A DNA stretch of 64,000 nucleotides from Methylococcus sp. EFPC2 (GTDB taxonomy: Bacteria > Pseudomonadota > Gammaproteobacteria > Methylococcales > Methylococcaceae). Both the position numbers and the translations under genes were made by a program. The stretch is taken from the NCBI RefSeq assembly GCF_016925495.1, contig NZ_CP070491.1:1984001-2048000 (forward strand), given 5' to 3'. The notes under the pieces are model-generated. The model ran no database searches. It was not told the DNA's origin and saw only the letters and a list, made by a program, of their open reading frames with translations. Of this stretch, positions 20,228-29,575 are shown piece after piece. Numbering within the stretch: the stretch's first letter is position 1; every line of letters begins with the position of its first letter.

Positions 20228-20923
20228 ATGACTACCATCTTGATCACCGGCGCCAATCGCGGACTGGGGCTCGAATTCAGCCGGCAATACGCCGACGCCG
20301 GCTGGCGTGTCCATGCCTGTTGCCGCAAGCCGGCCGACGCGCGCGAACTGAACGCCCTGGCGGCGCGCTATCCCGGCCTGGCCGTACACGCCCTGGACGT
20401 AAGCGACTTCGCACATATCGACGATCTTGCCCAGCGGCTGGCCGACGAAACCATCGACGTATTGTTGCTCAATGCCGCCGTCTACGGAGACAGTGCAGAA
20501 ACAGGCTTCGGCGCGCTGGATTATCGGCGCTGGACGGAAACGCTGACCATCAACACCCTGGCTCCGGTCAAATTCGCCGAGGCTTTTCTGCCCCATGTGG
20601 AACGCAGCCGGCGCAAACTCATCGTGCCCATCACCAGCCTGATGGGCAGCATGGGCGACAACCGGGGCGGCGGCTCCATCCTTTATCGATCCAGCAAGGC
20701 CGCACTCAATTCGGCGATGAAAAGCCTGGCCATCGATTTGCGACCGCGCGGCATCGGGGTTCTGATCCTGCACCCCGGCTGGGTCAAGACCGACATGGGG
20801 GGCAGCCAGGCTCCCACCGAACCGGAAGAAAGCATCGCCGGCATGATCCGGATAATCGAAAATTTTCGCCCGGAGGACAGCGGACGTTTCTTGAATTTCA
20901 AGGGCGAGGAACTGCCCTGGTGA
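20228..20923 (+). CDS. Short-chain dehydrogenase/reductase (C-factor-like)
   Basis: 231-residue classical SDR. The Rossmann motif TGANRGLG is near residue 8, NAA in LLLNAAVYG near 80, catalytic Ser in PITSLMGSMG, and YRSSK holds the catalytic Tyr and Lys. The C-terminal HPGWVKTDMGG segment is typical of the C-signal/CsgA-like subgroup. The substrate is unknown. It is divergent from hoxF across a 143-base gap, which would hold both promoters. The ATG at 20228 was chosen because it starts directly before the Rossmann fold. Confidence 0.88.
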   Translation: MTTILITGANRGLGLEFSRQYADAGWRVHACCRKPADARELNALAARYPGLAVHALDVSDFAHIDDLAQRLADETIDVLLLNAAVYGDSAETGFGALDYRRWTETLTINTLAPVKFAEAFLPHVERSRRKLIVPITSLMGSMGDNRGGGSILYRSSKAALNSAMKSLAIDLRPRGIGVLILHPGWVKTDMGGSQAPTEPEESIAGMIRIIENFRPEDSGRFLNFKGEELPW

Positions 20924-21001
20924 ACATTTGATAAAAACCGCCGGCTTGCCTACCCTTGCCCGAAACTCACCCGGCCGATATCTCAACCCCCGAGGCGCAT
21001 C

Positions 21002-21370
21002 ATGACCAAGCTATTCGCTACTCTTGCCATTTCCGCCGCCCTGCTTGTCGGACCGCAGGCGTACGCGCAAACCGAAGACTACGGCACGACCGTCGGCAAC
21101 AAAGCCTTGTCCGGAATCAGCAATATCGCACTCTGCTGGGTGGAATTACCCAAAAATGTGATCAACACCTCCAACCAGGTGAACCTGTTGTTCGGCGCCA
21201 CTGGGGGCCTGGTCAAAGGGGTCGCGCACATGGTCGGACGCGTGATGACCGGTACGGCCGACCTGTTGACTGCGCCCATCCCGACCCAACCCATCACGCG
21301 ACCTCAATTCGTTTGGCAGGATTTCTCCAGCGACACGCAATACGGCCCTATATTCAAGCCGACTAACTGA
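21002..21370 (+). CDS. Exosortase system-associated protein, TIGR04073 family
   Basis: 122-residue secreted protein with a signal peptide (cleavage after AYA, about residue 22). The mature part has the family segments KALSGISNIALCWVELPKNV and KGVAHMVGRVMTGTADLLTAP. TIGR04073 proteins occur in genomes with exosortase/PEP-CTERM systems; their role is unknown. This fits the prs genes at 39-46 kb, although the two loci are separate. It precedes the SpoIIE-type gene by only 8 bases, so they may be cotranscribed. Confidence 0.8.
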   Translation: MTKLFATLAISAALLVGPQAYAQTEDYGTTVGNKALSGISNIALCWVELPKNVINTSNQVNLLFGATGGLVKGVAHMVGRVMTGTADLLTAPIPTQPITRPQFVWQDFSSDTQYGPIFKPTN

Positions 21371-21378
21371 ATGAGGCC

Positions 21379-23301
21379 GTGAGCAAGCACCCCAAGGCGG
21401 GCGTCAACTTATCGGGTGCCGCCCGCGAAAAACGCGAGGAACTCTTCTACCTCTTCTCGCGCGCCATACAACAAAGCCCCCATGCGCTGATCATCGCGCG
21501 GGCCGATGGGATCATCGAATACGTCAATCCCAGCTTTACCCAGCTCAGCGGTTACCAAGCCGACGAAGTCGTCGGCGGATACACCCATTGGTTCGGCCCG
21601 GACTCCAGCTTGACCGGGCGATATCGCGGCCTGTGGAGCACCTTGCGCGAAGGCCGTGTGTGGCGCGGGGAAATTCTCGATCACAAGAAAGACGGCCAAG
21701 CCTACTGGGCACGCGAGAGCATCACGCCGATCAGCGACCCGGACGGGACCATCACTCACTATCTGGTCATCCGGCAGGACATCACCCAGGAAAAAAACAG
21801 CCGGCAGGCCCTCGCGGAAAGTGAGTCGCGCTTCCGCCAAGTCGCGGAGATGAGCGGCGAATGGCTGTGGGAACAGGACGCCGACGGGCGTTACACCTAT
21901 TGCAGCGCAGCCGTAACCGCGATTTTGGGCTACCGCCCCGAAGAACTCATCGGGCACAGCTACCTCGAATTCACCCGCACCGAAGACCTCGCCCAGCGTG
22001 AGCGAGAAATGGTCGAACCTATCCAAAGTCATCAGGCGTTCCACCATCTGGTCAACCGCTACCGGCACCATGACGGTCATGTCGTTTACACCGAATCGAC
22101 CGGCTCGCCGGTATTCGACGACGCGGGGAGACTGGTCAAATGGCTGGGCGTAGACCATGACATCACCCGCCGGAAAGCCTATGAAGATGCGTTGAAGCTA
22201 CGCGACCGAGCCATCGAAGCCGCCAGTGTGGGCATCGTGATCGGCGACGCGCGCAAGCCCGGCGCGCCCAACTTATATGTCAATCCGGCGGTCAGCCGCA
22301 TCACCGGCTACAGCAGCGAGGAATTGATCAATCACAACATGAGCCTGTTGCAGGGCCGCGATACCGGGGAAAAAGAGCTGGCGCAAATCCACGAAGCGCT
22401 TACCCAAGGCGAAAGCTGCCAGCTGGTGATCAAAAACTATCGCAGGAACGGCGAACCCTTCTGGAACGAACTGCAAATTTCCCCGGTACGCGACGAAAAC
22501 GGCGAGGTCACTCATTTCATCGGCATACTCGACGACGTCACCGTACGCCGGCAAGCCGAAGCGGAGCGCCGTGAATTGGAGATCGCCAGGCAAATACAGA
22601 CGTCTTTGCTGCCCAAAGCGCCCCTGCGCTATCTGGACCTTTGGGTGGCCGGCACCTGCGCCACGGCCAATCATGTGGGCGGCGACTATTTCGACTATTA
22701 CCCGGCCGGCGAGGCGCTGGACGTAGTCATCGCCGATGTCTCGGGGCATAGCATGGGCGCTGCGCTCATCATGGCGGAAGCGCGCAGCTGCCTGCGCGCT
22801 GAAACCCGTCACCGGAATACGAGCGGCCGCGGGCCGGGGTCCGTCCTCTGCGATCTCAACTCATTGCTGTTCGACGACCTGAACGGATCCGACCTTTTCA
22901 TCAGCCTGTTTATTCTCAGGTTTCTACCCGTGACCCGGGAACTGCGCTATGCCAACGCCGGTCACCCGCCCGCCCTGCTGTTGCGCGCGGGAACGGCCGA
23001 ATGCGAGTCGCTGGACGCCGAAGGCCTGATCCTAGGTGTCGACCGGCAAATCCAATTCGAGGAAAAATCCGTCACGCTGCGCCCCGGTGACCGTTTGTTG
23101 ATGTACACCGACGGGATTACCGACGCGCGCAATCGGCAGGGCGAGTTTTTCGGCCTCGAACAACTCAGCGAACTGTTCGTTTCGTTTCGCGACGACAACC
23201 CGCAAGCGGTGGTCGACAAGCTGCTGGCCGAACTCTGCGCCTACTGCGGCGAAATACCTTGCGAGGACGACGTGACCCTGGTGGTACTGACGGTCACCTG
23301 A
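21379..23301 (+). CDS. PAS-PAS-PAS-SpoIIE (PP2C-type) phosphatase
   Basis: 640-residue cytoplasmic signalling protein. Three PAS domains lie at about 27-140, 148-262 and 273-390, followed by a SpoIIE/RsbU serine phosphatase at about 410-640. Metal-binding acidic motifs of the phosphatase are present: GGDYFDYY, IADVSGHSMGAA and MYTDGITDA. The third PAS looks LOV-like (GYSSEELINHN...LLQGRDTG) but has Met where the photoactive Cys would be. The start is a GTG at 21379 with a weak GAGG. Likely controls an anti-anti-sigma or similar partner-switch; no partner is encoded nearby. Confidence 0.9.
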   Translation: MSKHPKAGVNLSGAAREKREELFYLFSRAIQQSPHALIIARADGIIEYVNPSFTQLSGYQADEVVGGYTHWFGPDSSLTGRYRGLWSTLREGRVWRGEILDHKKDGQAYWARESITPISDPDGTITHYLVIRQDITQEKNSRQALAESESRFRQVAEMSGEWLWEQDADGRYTYCSAAVTAILGYRPEELIGHSYLEFTRTEDLAQREREMVEPIQSHQAFHHLVNRYRHHDGHVVYTESTGSPVFDDAGRLVKWLGVDHDITRRKAYEDALKLRDRAIEAASVGIVIGDARKPGAPNLYVNPAVSRITGYSSEELINHNMSLLQGRDTGEKELAQIHEALTQGESCQLVIKNYRRNGEPFWNELQISPVRDENGEVTHFIGILDDVTVRRQAEAERRELEIARQIQTSLLPKAPLRYLDLWVAGTCATANHVGGDYFDYYPAGEALDVVIADVSGHSMGAALIMAEARSCLRAETRHRNTSGRGPGSVLCDLNSLLFDDLNGSDLFISLFILRFLPVTRELRYANAGHPPALLLRAGTAECESLDAEGLILGVDRQIQFEEKSVTLRPGDRLLMYTDGITDARNRQGEFFGLEQLSELFVSFRDDNPQAVVDKLLAELCAYCGEIPCEDDVTLVVLTVT

Positions 23302-23319
23302 CCCTACCCATGAATACCT

Positions 23320-24003
23320 TCAGGCGGTATCCAGTTTGTAGCCATAGCCGCGCACCGTTTTGAACAGCTTGAGCTCGTGGTCGTCGTCGATCTTGCGGCG
23401 CAGTTGGCGCACGTAGACATCGACCACGTTGGTCAGCGGATCCGCGCTGTAACCCCACACCTGTTCGAGGATGCGCGTGCGGCTCAAGACCTTGCCGGGC
23501 GCGCTCATGAAGCATTCCAGCAGAGCGAACTCCTTGGGCGTCAATTCGATGGGGCGCTCGCCGCGGCGTACTTCGTGCGTCTCCCGGCTCAAGATCAGAT
23601 CGCCGACCTGCAGCGTCGTCGTGACCGTAGGCACCTCCCCTCCCCTGCGACGCAGCAACACTTCGATGCGTGCCAATAGCTCCTCGAACGCGAACGGTTT
23701 GGTCAAGTAATCGTCGGCACCGGCACGCAAGCCCGCCACCTTGTCCTGTACGGTATCCATGGCCGTCAACATGAGGATGGGAGTGTCCACACGCTCCGAT
23801 CTCAGATGCTCGCAAATCTGGCGGCCGTTCATGTCCGGCAGCATGAGGTCCAGCACGACGAGCTGAAAATCCCCGCCCGTCGCCAAGCCTATGGCCTCCC
23901 TCCCGGTGCGGGCGACTTCCACCCGGTAGCCTTCGGCGGCGAGCCCCCGCCGCAAAAACTCGACGATGCGCTCGTCGTCCTCGACCAACAATATGCTTGC
24001 CAT
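23320..24003 (-). CDS. OmpR/PhoB-family response regulator
   Basis: 227 residues: receiver domain (about 1-120) with acidic pocket EDDE and phospho-acceptor Asp in LVVLDLMLPDMNG, Lys in YLTKPFAFEEL, then a winged-helix DNA-binding domain (about 130-224; LTPKEFALLECFM, VWGYSADPLTNVVDVYVRQLRRK). Paired with the histidine kinase gene that precedes it on the same strand (11-base gap), so the two form one two-component system. The signal and targets are unknown. Confidence 0.95.
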   Translation of the reverse strand: MASILLVEDDERIVEFLRRGLAAEGYRVEVARTGREAIGLATGGDFQLVVLDLMLPDMNGRQICEHLRSERVDTPILMLTAMDTVQDKVAGLRAGADDYLTKPFAFEELLARIEVLLRRRGGEVPTVTTTLQVGDLILSRETHEVRRGERPIELTPKEFALLECFMSAPGKVLSRTRILEQVWGYSADPLTNVVDVYVRQLRRKIDDDHELKLFKTVRGYGYKLDTA

Positions 24004-24014
24004 GGAATGCTGTT

Positions 24015-25637
24015 TTATGTCTCGCTTTCTTGAACTTGCGGCAGTTTCACGATGAAGGTGGTTCCGGCCCCTTCCGCCGAGGAGGCGGAAATCTCGCCGC
24101 CATGGGCCTTGACGATGGTCTTGGCCACCGGCAGTCCCAGACCGGTGCCGTCTTCCGCCGAGCGGCGGGCGTTGGTGCTGCGGTAATAACGGTCGAAGAT
24201 CAGTTCCAACTCGTGCGGTGCTATGCCTATGCCCTGGTCGTTGACGGTCAAGGTTGCCACACGGCCATCGGTGCGCAAGGTGATGGCGATACGACCGTTG
24301 GGGCGGGAATAACGGCAGGCGTTGTCACCCAGGACGAACAGTACTTGGCGCAAGCGCTGCTTATCGCCCCACACCCAGACCGGCGCCGGCACATTGTCCA
24401 GTTCGACGGCGATGGACTTATCGTAAGCCAGAACCTCGATATCTTCCGCTACATTGGCCACTAATCCGTTCAGATCAACCCGCTCCCGCTCGAACTGGAG
24501 CGTGGCCGTCTCCGCTCGGGCCAGAAACAGTAAATCGTTGACCAGTTTGCTCAACTGCACGGCCAATTCCTGAACGCGGTACAAGGTTTCCTTGTACTCC
24601 TCGGCGTCGCGATCGCGGCCGCGCAGGGTGACCTCGGCCTCCCCCCGAATGACGGTGAGCGGCGTGCGCAGCTCGTGGCTGATATCGGCGAAGAACTGAC
24701 GCCGGGCATCGTCCATGCGGCGCTGCTCCTCGATCGCCCGGTGCAGCTGCCGGGTCCGTTCGTCGACCTTCTGCTCCAGCACGTTGCTCGCTTCCTGCAG
24801 ATTTTCCTGCTGCCGCTGCAAACCTTCCGCCATCTGGTCGAAATGCCGGGCCAGATAGCCGAATTCGTCCCGCGTTTCGAGGGCTATCCGATAATCCATG
24901 TTGCCGGCGGCGATTTCGTCGGTACCGCGCATCAAGGCCTCGATGGGGCGACGGATGCTGCGGAACAGCAAGGTCCCGGCGGTGATGCTGAAAACGGCCG
25001 CGAAGCTCGCCGCCAGCGTACCCGCCCATTGCAGCTTGTCCACCAGGGCCACCAGGCGCTCCCGGGAAATCAGCGCCTGTTCGCGTTCGGCGGCGATGGC
25101 TGCATCGATCAAGGGTTGGAAATTGTGGTCGATATCCTCGTCCAGGATACTGGACAGCAGGGCCAGCGACTCCTGGCGCTTGCCGCTGCGCCGCAACGTT
25201 TCCGCCTCGTCGAAACGATACATGGCGGACTCCAGGAAAGCGGTCAACTTCGCGACGTATTCCAGCGAGGTGGGCTGAGCCGCCGCGCCGCTGGGCACCT
25301 CCTCGTTCCGGCTACCCGCCACTGTGTCGCGCAAGCGCTCGATCGCCGCGGACACGCGCTGGCGCGACAAGTCCACGTCCGATCGGCTGTTGGGACCGTC
25401 CAGCAGATGCAAATCCATGCGCTGTTTGAAGTGCCGGTAGGCCTCGTGGGACAAATCCTGGTAACGGTCGAATACCTCGTAAGCTGTCTGGGTACGATGG
25501 AAATAAACCGCAACCCGGTCCGTCCCGCGGAACAGCACCAGCACCAGGAACACCACGAATGCCAGCGTGAGCCCCAGGACCAGAGCCAAGCGGACTCTCA
25601 GCATGGAGAATCGGGAAATGAGGGTAGGCAGGGTCAT
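24015..25637 (-). CDS. Membrane sensor histidine kinase
   Basis: 540 residues. Two membrane helices (about 15-36 and 190-212) bracket a helical periplasmic sensor domain. A HAMP domain (about 213-268) and coiled coil lead to the HisKA domain with the phosphorylated His in FFADISHELRTPLTV. The HATPase domain has the N box GDNACRYSRP, G1 NDQGIGIAP and G2 GTGLGLPVAKT. Upstream of the response regulator, transcribed together. The ligand is unknown. Confidence 0.95.
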   Translation of the reverse strand: MTLPTLISRFSMLRVRLALVLGLTLAFVVFLVLVLFRGTDRVAVYFHRTQTAYEVFDRYQDLSHEAYRHFKQRMDLHLLDGPNSRSDVDLSRQRVSAAIERLRDTVAGSRNEEVPSGAAAQPTSLEYVAKLTAFLESAMYRFDEAETLRRSGKRQESLALLSSILDEDIDHNFQPLIDAAIAAEREQALISRERLVALVDKLQWAGTLAASFAAVFSITAGTLLFRSIRRPIEALMRGTDEIAAGNMDYRIALETRDEFGYLARHFDQMAEGLQRQQENLQEASNVLEQKVDERTRQLHRAIEEQRRMDDARRQFFADISHELRTPLTVIRGEAEVTLRGRDRDAEEYKETLYRVQELAVQLSKLVNDLLFLARAETATLQFERERVDLNGLVANVAEDIEVLAYDKSIAVELDNVPAPVWVWGDKQRLRQVLFVLGDNACRYSRPNGRIAITLRTDGRVATLTVNDQGIGIAPHELELIFDRYYRSTNARRSAEDGTGLGLPVAKTIVKAHGGEISASSAEGAGTTFIVKLPQVQESET

Positions 25638-25779
25638 CAGGTTCGGGCTGGAGTCCTACGGGGCGGCACTAGTTTCGCATCATTGTGAGGCCATCATGCA
25701 AAATTAATCCGTTCCTCATCGAATCCTAACTCAGGCCAGACGGGCATTTCTTTCGTTCCCGTCCCACCGAGACGTGACC

Positions 25780-25785
25780 TATAAT
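25780..25785 (+). promoter_or_regulatory. Candidate promoter -10 box for dksA
   Basis: A perfect TATAAT lies 137 bases upstream of the dksA start. The -35 region (TTTCGTT around 25751-25757) is a poor match. This would give a transcript with a 5' leader of about 130 bases. The region 25638-25922 otherwise holds no gene that I can support. Confidence 0.4.
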
Positions 25786-25922
25786 GCACGCTTCGAAACC
25801 GAAAATGGCGCCGCTACCGGGAAGAAACCGCACCGCGGTATCGCCGACCCGGCCAGTTGCCAGTATCCCGGCTTTCTGATATCTATTGCAGGTTTTCATG
25901 ATACCGGTTTAGGAGTTAATGG

Positions 25923-26363
25923 ATGTCCAGCGCCAAAGCAACTGAAGCTCAAATCACGCCTTTCAGCTTCCCCCCCTACCAGCCCAGCGAAGGCGAAGAG
26001 TACATGAGCGAAGGGCAGTTGGAGCACTTCCGCCGCATCCTGCAGAGCTGGAAATCGGAACTCATGCAGGAAGTGGATCGGACCGTGCATCACATGCAGG
26101 ATGAAGCGGCCAACTTCCCCGACCCCAACGATCGTGCGACGCAGGAATCCGAATTCAGCCTGGAATTGCGGACCCGTGATCGCGAGCGCAAGCTGATCAA
26201 GAAAATCGAGGAATCGCTGGAGAACCTCGAAAGGGGCGACTACGGCTATTGCGAAACCTGCGGCGTGGAAATCGGCATTCGGCGTCTCGAAGCCAGACCG
26301 ACGGCGACGCAATGCATCGACTGCAAAACGCTGGACGAGATCCGCGAAAAACAAATCGGCTGA
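25923..26363 (+). CDS. dksA: RNA polymerase-binding transcription factor DksA
   Basis: 146 residues; binds the RNA polymerase secondary channel and works with ppGpp in the stringent response. It has the coiled-coil region (about 30-105) with the acidic tip residues in [11 protein letters not shown] (DxxDxA-like), then a four-Cys zinc finger CETCGVEIG...CIDC. AGGAG is present upstream of the ATG at 25923. It lies just before gluQ, the standard dksA-gluQ order of gammaproteobacteria. Confidence 0.96.
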   Translation: MSSAKATEAQITPFSFPPYQPSEGEEYMSEGQLEHFRRILQSWKSELMQEVDRTVHHMQDEAANFPDPNDRATQESEFSLELRTRDRERKLIKKIEESLENLERGDYGYCETCGVEIGIRRLEARPTATQCIDCKTLDEIREKQIG

Positions 26364-26370
26364 GTGCGGC

Positions 26371-27297
26371 TTGCTCGACACCGCCGACACGGGAAGTACG
26401 ACATCTCCGCCGCCTTACCGGGGCCGGTTCGCACCATCGCCGACCGGTCCCCTGCATCTCGGCTCCCTTTACACCGCTCTGGCGAGCTTTCTACAGGCGC
26501 GCGCGCGAGGCGGGATTTGGCTGCTGCGCATAGACGACATCGACCGGCCCCGCGTCGTGCCCGGCGCGGCCGACAGGATACGGCAGACCCTCGAATACTT
26601 CGGCTTGACCTGGGACGGCCCCGTCACTTCGCAGAGTACCCATCTCGACGACTATCGCCAGGCATTGGGCCAACTCGTCGACCGGGGCCTGACCTACCGC
26701 TGCACTTGCTCCCGCAAGCAGTTGCGGATGAACCCGGGTGACGATGGGGAGACCGGTATCTACCTCGGCCATTGCCGGGACGCGACACGCCATCCCGAGC
26801 AGGCGCATGCCTTGCGGTTGCGCGCCGGGGGACGCATCGTCGCTTTCAATGACAAACTGCAGGGACGCTATCAACAGGATTTCAGCCGCGAAATCGGGGA
26901 TTTCATCGTGCGCCGACGCGACGACGTCTACGCCTATCACCTGGCCACCGTCGTCGACGACGCACGATCCGGAATAAGCGAGGTGCTCCGCGGATCGGAT
27001 CTGCTGGCCGCCACGCCGTGCCAGATCATCCTGCAGCAGGAACTGGGCCTGCCCACCCCCGACTATCTGCACATACCCGTGGTCACCGACCGGACCGGCG
27101 TCAAGCTCAGCAAACAGACCGGCGCCGCGGCCGTTCCGCTCGCCCGGCCGTCCGCCACGCTGTACCGACTACTGACGATGTTGCGGCAGAATCCCCCGGC
27201 CGATTTGTCGGAAGCGCCCAAGGAAGCGCTCCTGGATTGGGCGATCAGGCATTGGGACGTCAGCCGCCTGAAGGAAGACGGCCTTTCGTCCACATAA
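26371..27297 (+). CDS. gluQ: Glutamyl-Q tRNA(Asp) synthetase
   Basis: Attaches glutamate to the queuosine base of tRNA(Asp). The 308-residue protein is a truncated GluRS lacking the anticodon-binding domain. The HIGH-like motif is PTGPLHLGSL, the KMSKS-like motif is KLSKQTG, and the zinc site is formed by CTC with a later Tyr and Cys (YLGHC). The most likely start is a TTG at 26371, 8 bases after the dksA stop; no ATG lies between there and the catalytic core. Confidence 0.93.
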   Translation: MLDTADTGSTTSPPPYRGRFAPSPTGPLHLGSLYTALASFLQARARGGIWLLRIDDIDRPRVVPGAADRIRQTLEYFGLTWDGPVTSQSTHLDDYRQALGQLVDRGLTYRCTCSRKQLRMNPGDDGETGIYLGHCRDATRHPEQAHALRLRAGGRIVAFNDKLQGRYQQDFSREIGDFIVRRRDDVYAYHLATVVDDARSGISEVLRGSDLLAATPCQIILQQELGLPTPDYLHIPVVTDRTGVKLSKQTGAAAVPLARPSATLYRLLTMLRQNPPADLSEAPKEALLDWAIRHWDVSRLKEDGLSST

Positions 27298-27511
27298 GCG
27301 AGCCGAACCCCGCTACCCTGAATTTGGTGTTCGCCTGCCAACAGGGACTGCGCGGGTTCGGCTTGCGGCGAACCGCCAACCGGACAAAAATACGCCGCGC
27401 GCCGCCATCCCAGCTTTTATGACACTTTGACGAAAAACTGCATTTCTGGGTGTACAATAAACAAATTTTTTATTGATTGTTTCGGCAATCAAGATAACTA
27501 AATGGCATGGC

Positions 27512-28441
27512 ATGGACAAACTCACCAGCATGATCGTCTTCACCAAGGTCGCCAAAGCGGGCAGTTTCGCAGCGGCGGCCAAAGAATTGAATTTGTCGCG
27601 GGCGATGGCGACCAAGCATGTCATGCAATTGGAAAACAGCCTGGGCATACGGCTGCTCAATCGGACGACGCGCAACCTGAATCTGACCGAGGTCGGACTG
27701 GTCTACCTCGAACGCTGCCAGCAGATCCTGGGTGACATCGAGGAAACCGAGTTGGCGGTCACTCGCCTGCAGACCGAACCGCGCGGCACGCTCAAATTGA
27801 ACGCCACGCCTTTCTTCGGCGCCTACCACTTGGCCCCGGCCATCGCGGCCTACAACGAACTCTATCCCGACGTGAACGTCGAATTGGTGTTGCAGGCCGG
27901 GCAGGTCGACCTCATCGAGGAAGGTTTCGATCTGGCCATACAGCTAGAAGACTTGCACGATTCCAGCCTGATCGCCCGCAAGCTGGGGAGCTCGCAACGA
28001 GTGGTCTGCGGCGCCCCGGGCTATTTCGAAAAACGCGGCATTCCCTTGACGCCCAACGACCTGAAAAAGCACAACTGCCTGGTCAACACCAGCATGCCGC
28101 CGCGCGATCAATGGTTGTTCAGCGAGCCCGAAAGCGGCAAACAGACGATCGTCAAGGTGAGTGGTACCCTGGAAGCCAACGTGGCCGACGCTTTGCGGCT
28201 CGCCGCCGTTTGCGGGCTGGGACTGGCCCTGCTGCCCACCTATATGGTGGGACAGGACTTGAGCAAGCACCGCCTGAAGGCCGTGCTCACGGACTACATC
28301 CCCGCGCCGCTCGAAATCCACGCGGTCTATCCTCACCGCAAGCATCTATCCGCCAAGGTGCGCACCTTCGTGGACTTCCTGCACGGCCGCTTCCAGCCCA
28401 TGCCTTCCTGGGAGGAATGGGCCATGCCCCAGCAGGACTGA
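27512..28441 (+). CDS. LysR-family transcriptional regulator
   Basis: 309 residues. The N-terminal winged helix-turn-helix (about 1-60; GSFAAAAKELNLSRAMATKHVMQLENSLG) is followed by a periplasmic-binding-protein-like effector domain (about 90-295). It belongs to the CrgA-like subgroup by overall look. The upstream stretch 27440-27511 is AT-rich and would hold its promoter. The ATG at 27512 begins MDKLTSM, the usual N-terminus; an earlier ATG at 27473 would add 13 atypical residues. The target is unknown. Confidence 0.92.
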   Translation: MDKLTSMIVFTKVAKAGSFAAAAKELNLSRAMATKHVMQLENSLGIRLLNRTTRNLNLTEVGLVYLERCQQILGDIEETELAVTRLQTEPRGTLKLNATPFFGAYHLAPAIAAYNELYPDVNVELVLQAGQVDLIEEGFDLAIQLEDLHDSSLIARKLGSSQRVVCGAPGYFEKRGIPLTPNDLKKHNCLVNTSMPPRDQWLFSEPESGKQTIVKVSGTLEANVADALRLAAVCGLGLALLPTYMVGQDLSKHRLKAVLTDYIPAPLEIHAVYPHRKHLSAKVRTFVDFLHGRFQPMPSWEEWAMPQQD

Positions 28442-28481
28442 CGCGCCCAGCCTTAGGCTCCAACATTAGGGAAGAAATATC

Positions 28482-28985
28482 ATGGCCGTCGAGGTCGAAC
28501 GCAAATTCCTCTTGAAAAACGACGACTGGCGAGCACTGGCCCGCGAAAAGCTGCCGATGCGGCAGGGCTATCTCAACGACGAGGTCGGCTGTTCGATACG
28601 CGTGCGCACGGCCGGCGACCAGGCCTGGCTGAACATCAAGAGCGTCACGATAGGCGCCCGGCGCCTCGAATACGAATATGAAATTCCCCTCGCCGACGGC
28701 GAGGACTTGCTGGACAGTCTGGCGCGCAAACCCCTGATCGAGAAAGTGCGGCATTTCGTCGACTTTGCCGGCCATCTGTGGGAAATCGACGAATTCGCGG
28801 GCGACAATGCCGGCTTGATCGTGGCCGAAATCGAACTCGACCATCCCGACGCAAGCTACGAGCGCCCGGACTGGGTAGGCGAAGAAGTAACGGACGACAT
28901 ACGCTATTACAACACGAGCCTGTCCAAAACTCCCTACAAGGATTGGCACGCCAATCCCTCGTCGGATCGCGATACGCAAGACTGA
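28482..28985 (+). CDS. CYTH domain protein (probable inorganic triphosphatase)
   Basis: 167 residues of the CYTH superfamily, metal-dependent triphosphate-binding tunnel enzymes. The signature ExExK is seen at the N-terminus (VEVERKFLL), with conserved basic and acidic residues along the barrel (SIRVRT, WLNIKS, EYEYEIPL, WEIDEF, IVAEIEL). Bacterial members of this size usually hydrolyse tripolyphosphate rather than make cAMP. It is followed with a 1-base overlap (TGATG) by an SRPBCC protein, so both are cotranscribed. Confidence 0.9.
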   Translation: MAVEVERKFLLKNDDWRALAREKLPMRQGYLNDEVGCSIRVRTAGDQAWLNIKSVTIGARRLEYEYEIPLADGEDLLDSLARKPLIEKVRHFVDFAGHLWEIDEFAGDNAGLIVAEIELDHPDASYERPDWVGEEVTDDIRYYNTSLSKTPYKDWHANPSSDRDTQD

Positions 28986-29533
28986 TGAGCATCCTGGCCA
29001 TCGTGCTGGCTCTATTCCTGACCGCCATCCTCATCGGGATGCGCCTGCCCAAGACCCACGCCGCGGCGAGCCGCATACGGCTGCCCGTGCCGCCCGAACG
29101 GGTATTTGCGGTCATCACCGACTTCGAGGCCTACCCGCTGTGGCGCCCCGGCCTGGACAGGGTCGAATCCGGACCGGAGCTGGACGGCCTGCCTTCCTGG
29201 TACGAATTCTGTACCCGCGATCTCCGCGTACAGTTCCGGGTGACGGCTTGGCAGCCACCGCATCACCTGCGCACACGGCTCGTTGCGGACGAGCTGCCCT
29301 TGAGTGGGGCCTGGGACTACGACCTGGCGCGCGAAGATTGCGGCGGCACCGTGTTGACCATCACCGGGCGGGACAAGATTCACCACCCCCTCTTGCGCTT
29401 CTTCACGCGCTACTTCCTGTCCTATCACGGAGCGATGGACATCTATCTGATCGCCCTGGCTCGACATTTCGGCATCGCAGCGGTCCCCGAGCATTTGAGT
29501 CTGAAACCGGCCGACGACGCCCTCGCGGACTAA
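28985..29533 (+). CDS. SRPBCC-family protein with N-terminal anchor
   Basis: 182 residues. An N-terminal hydrophobic segment (about 1-20) is followed by a START/SRPBCC fold (about 33-165; VPPERVFAVITDFEAYPLWRPGLDRVE). SRPBCC proteins bind hydrophobic ligands such as lipids. The ATG at 28985 overlaps the stop of the CYTH gene by one base. No ligand or reaction can be assigned. Confidence 0.78.
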   Translation: MSILAIVLALFLTAILIGMRLPKTHAAASRIRLPVPPERVFAVITDFEAYPLWRPGLDRVESGPELDGLPSWYEFCTRDLRVQFRVTAWQPPHHLRTRLVADELPLSGAWDYDLAREDCGGTVLTITGRDKIHHPLLRFFTRYFLSYHGAMDIYLIALARHFGIAAVPEHLSLKPADDALAD

Positions 29534-29575
29534 CACATTCCTTCCTCCCACTCACGCGGCCCTTGCTCCGGACCC

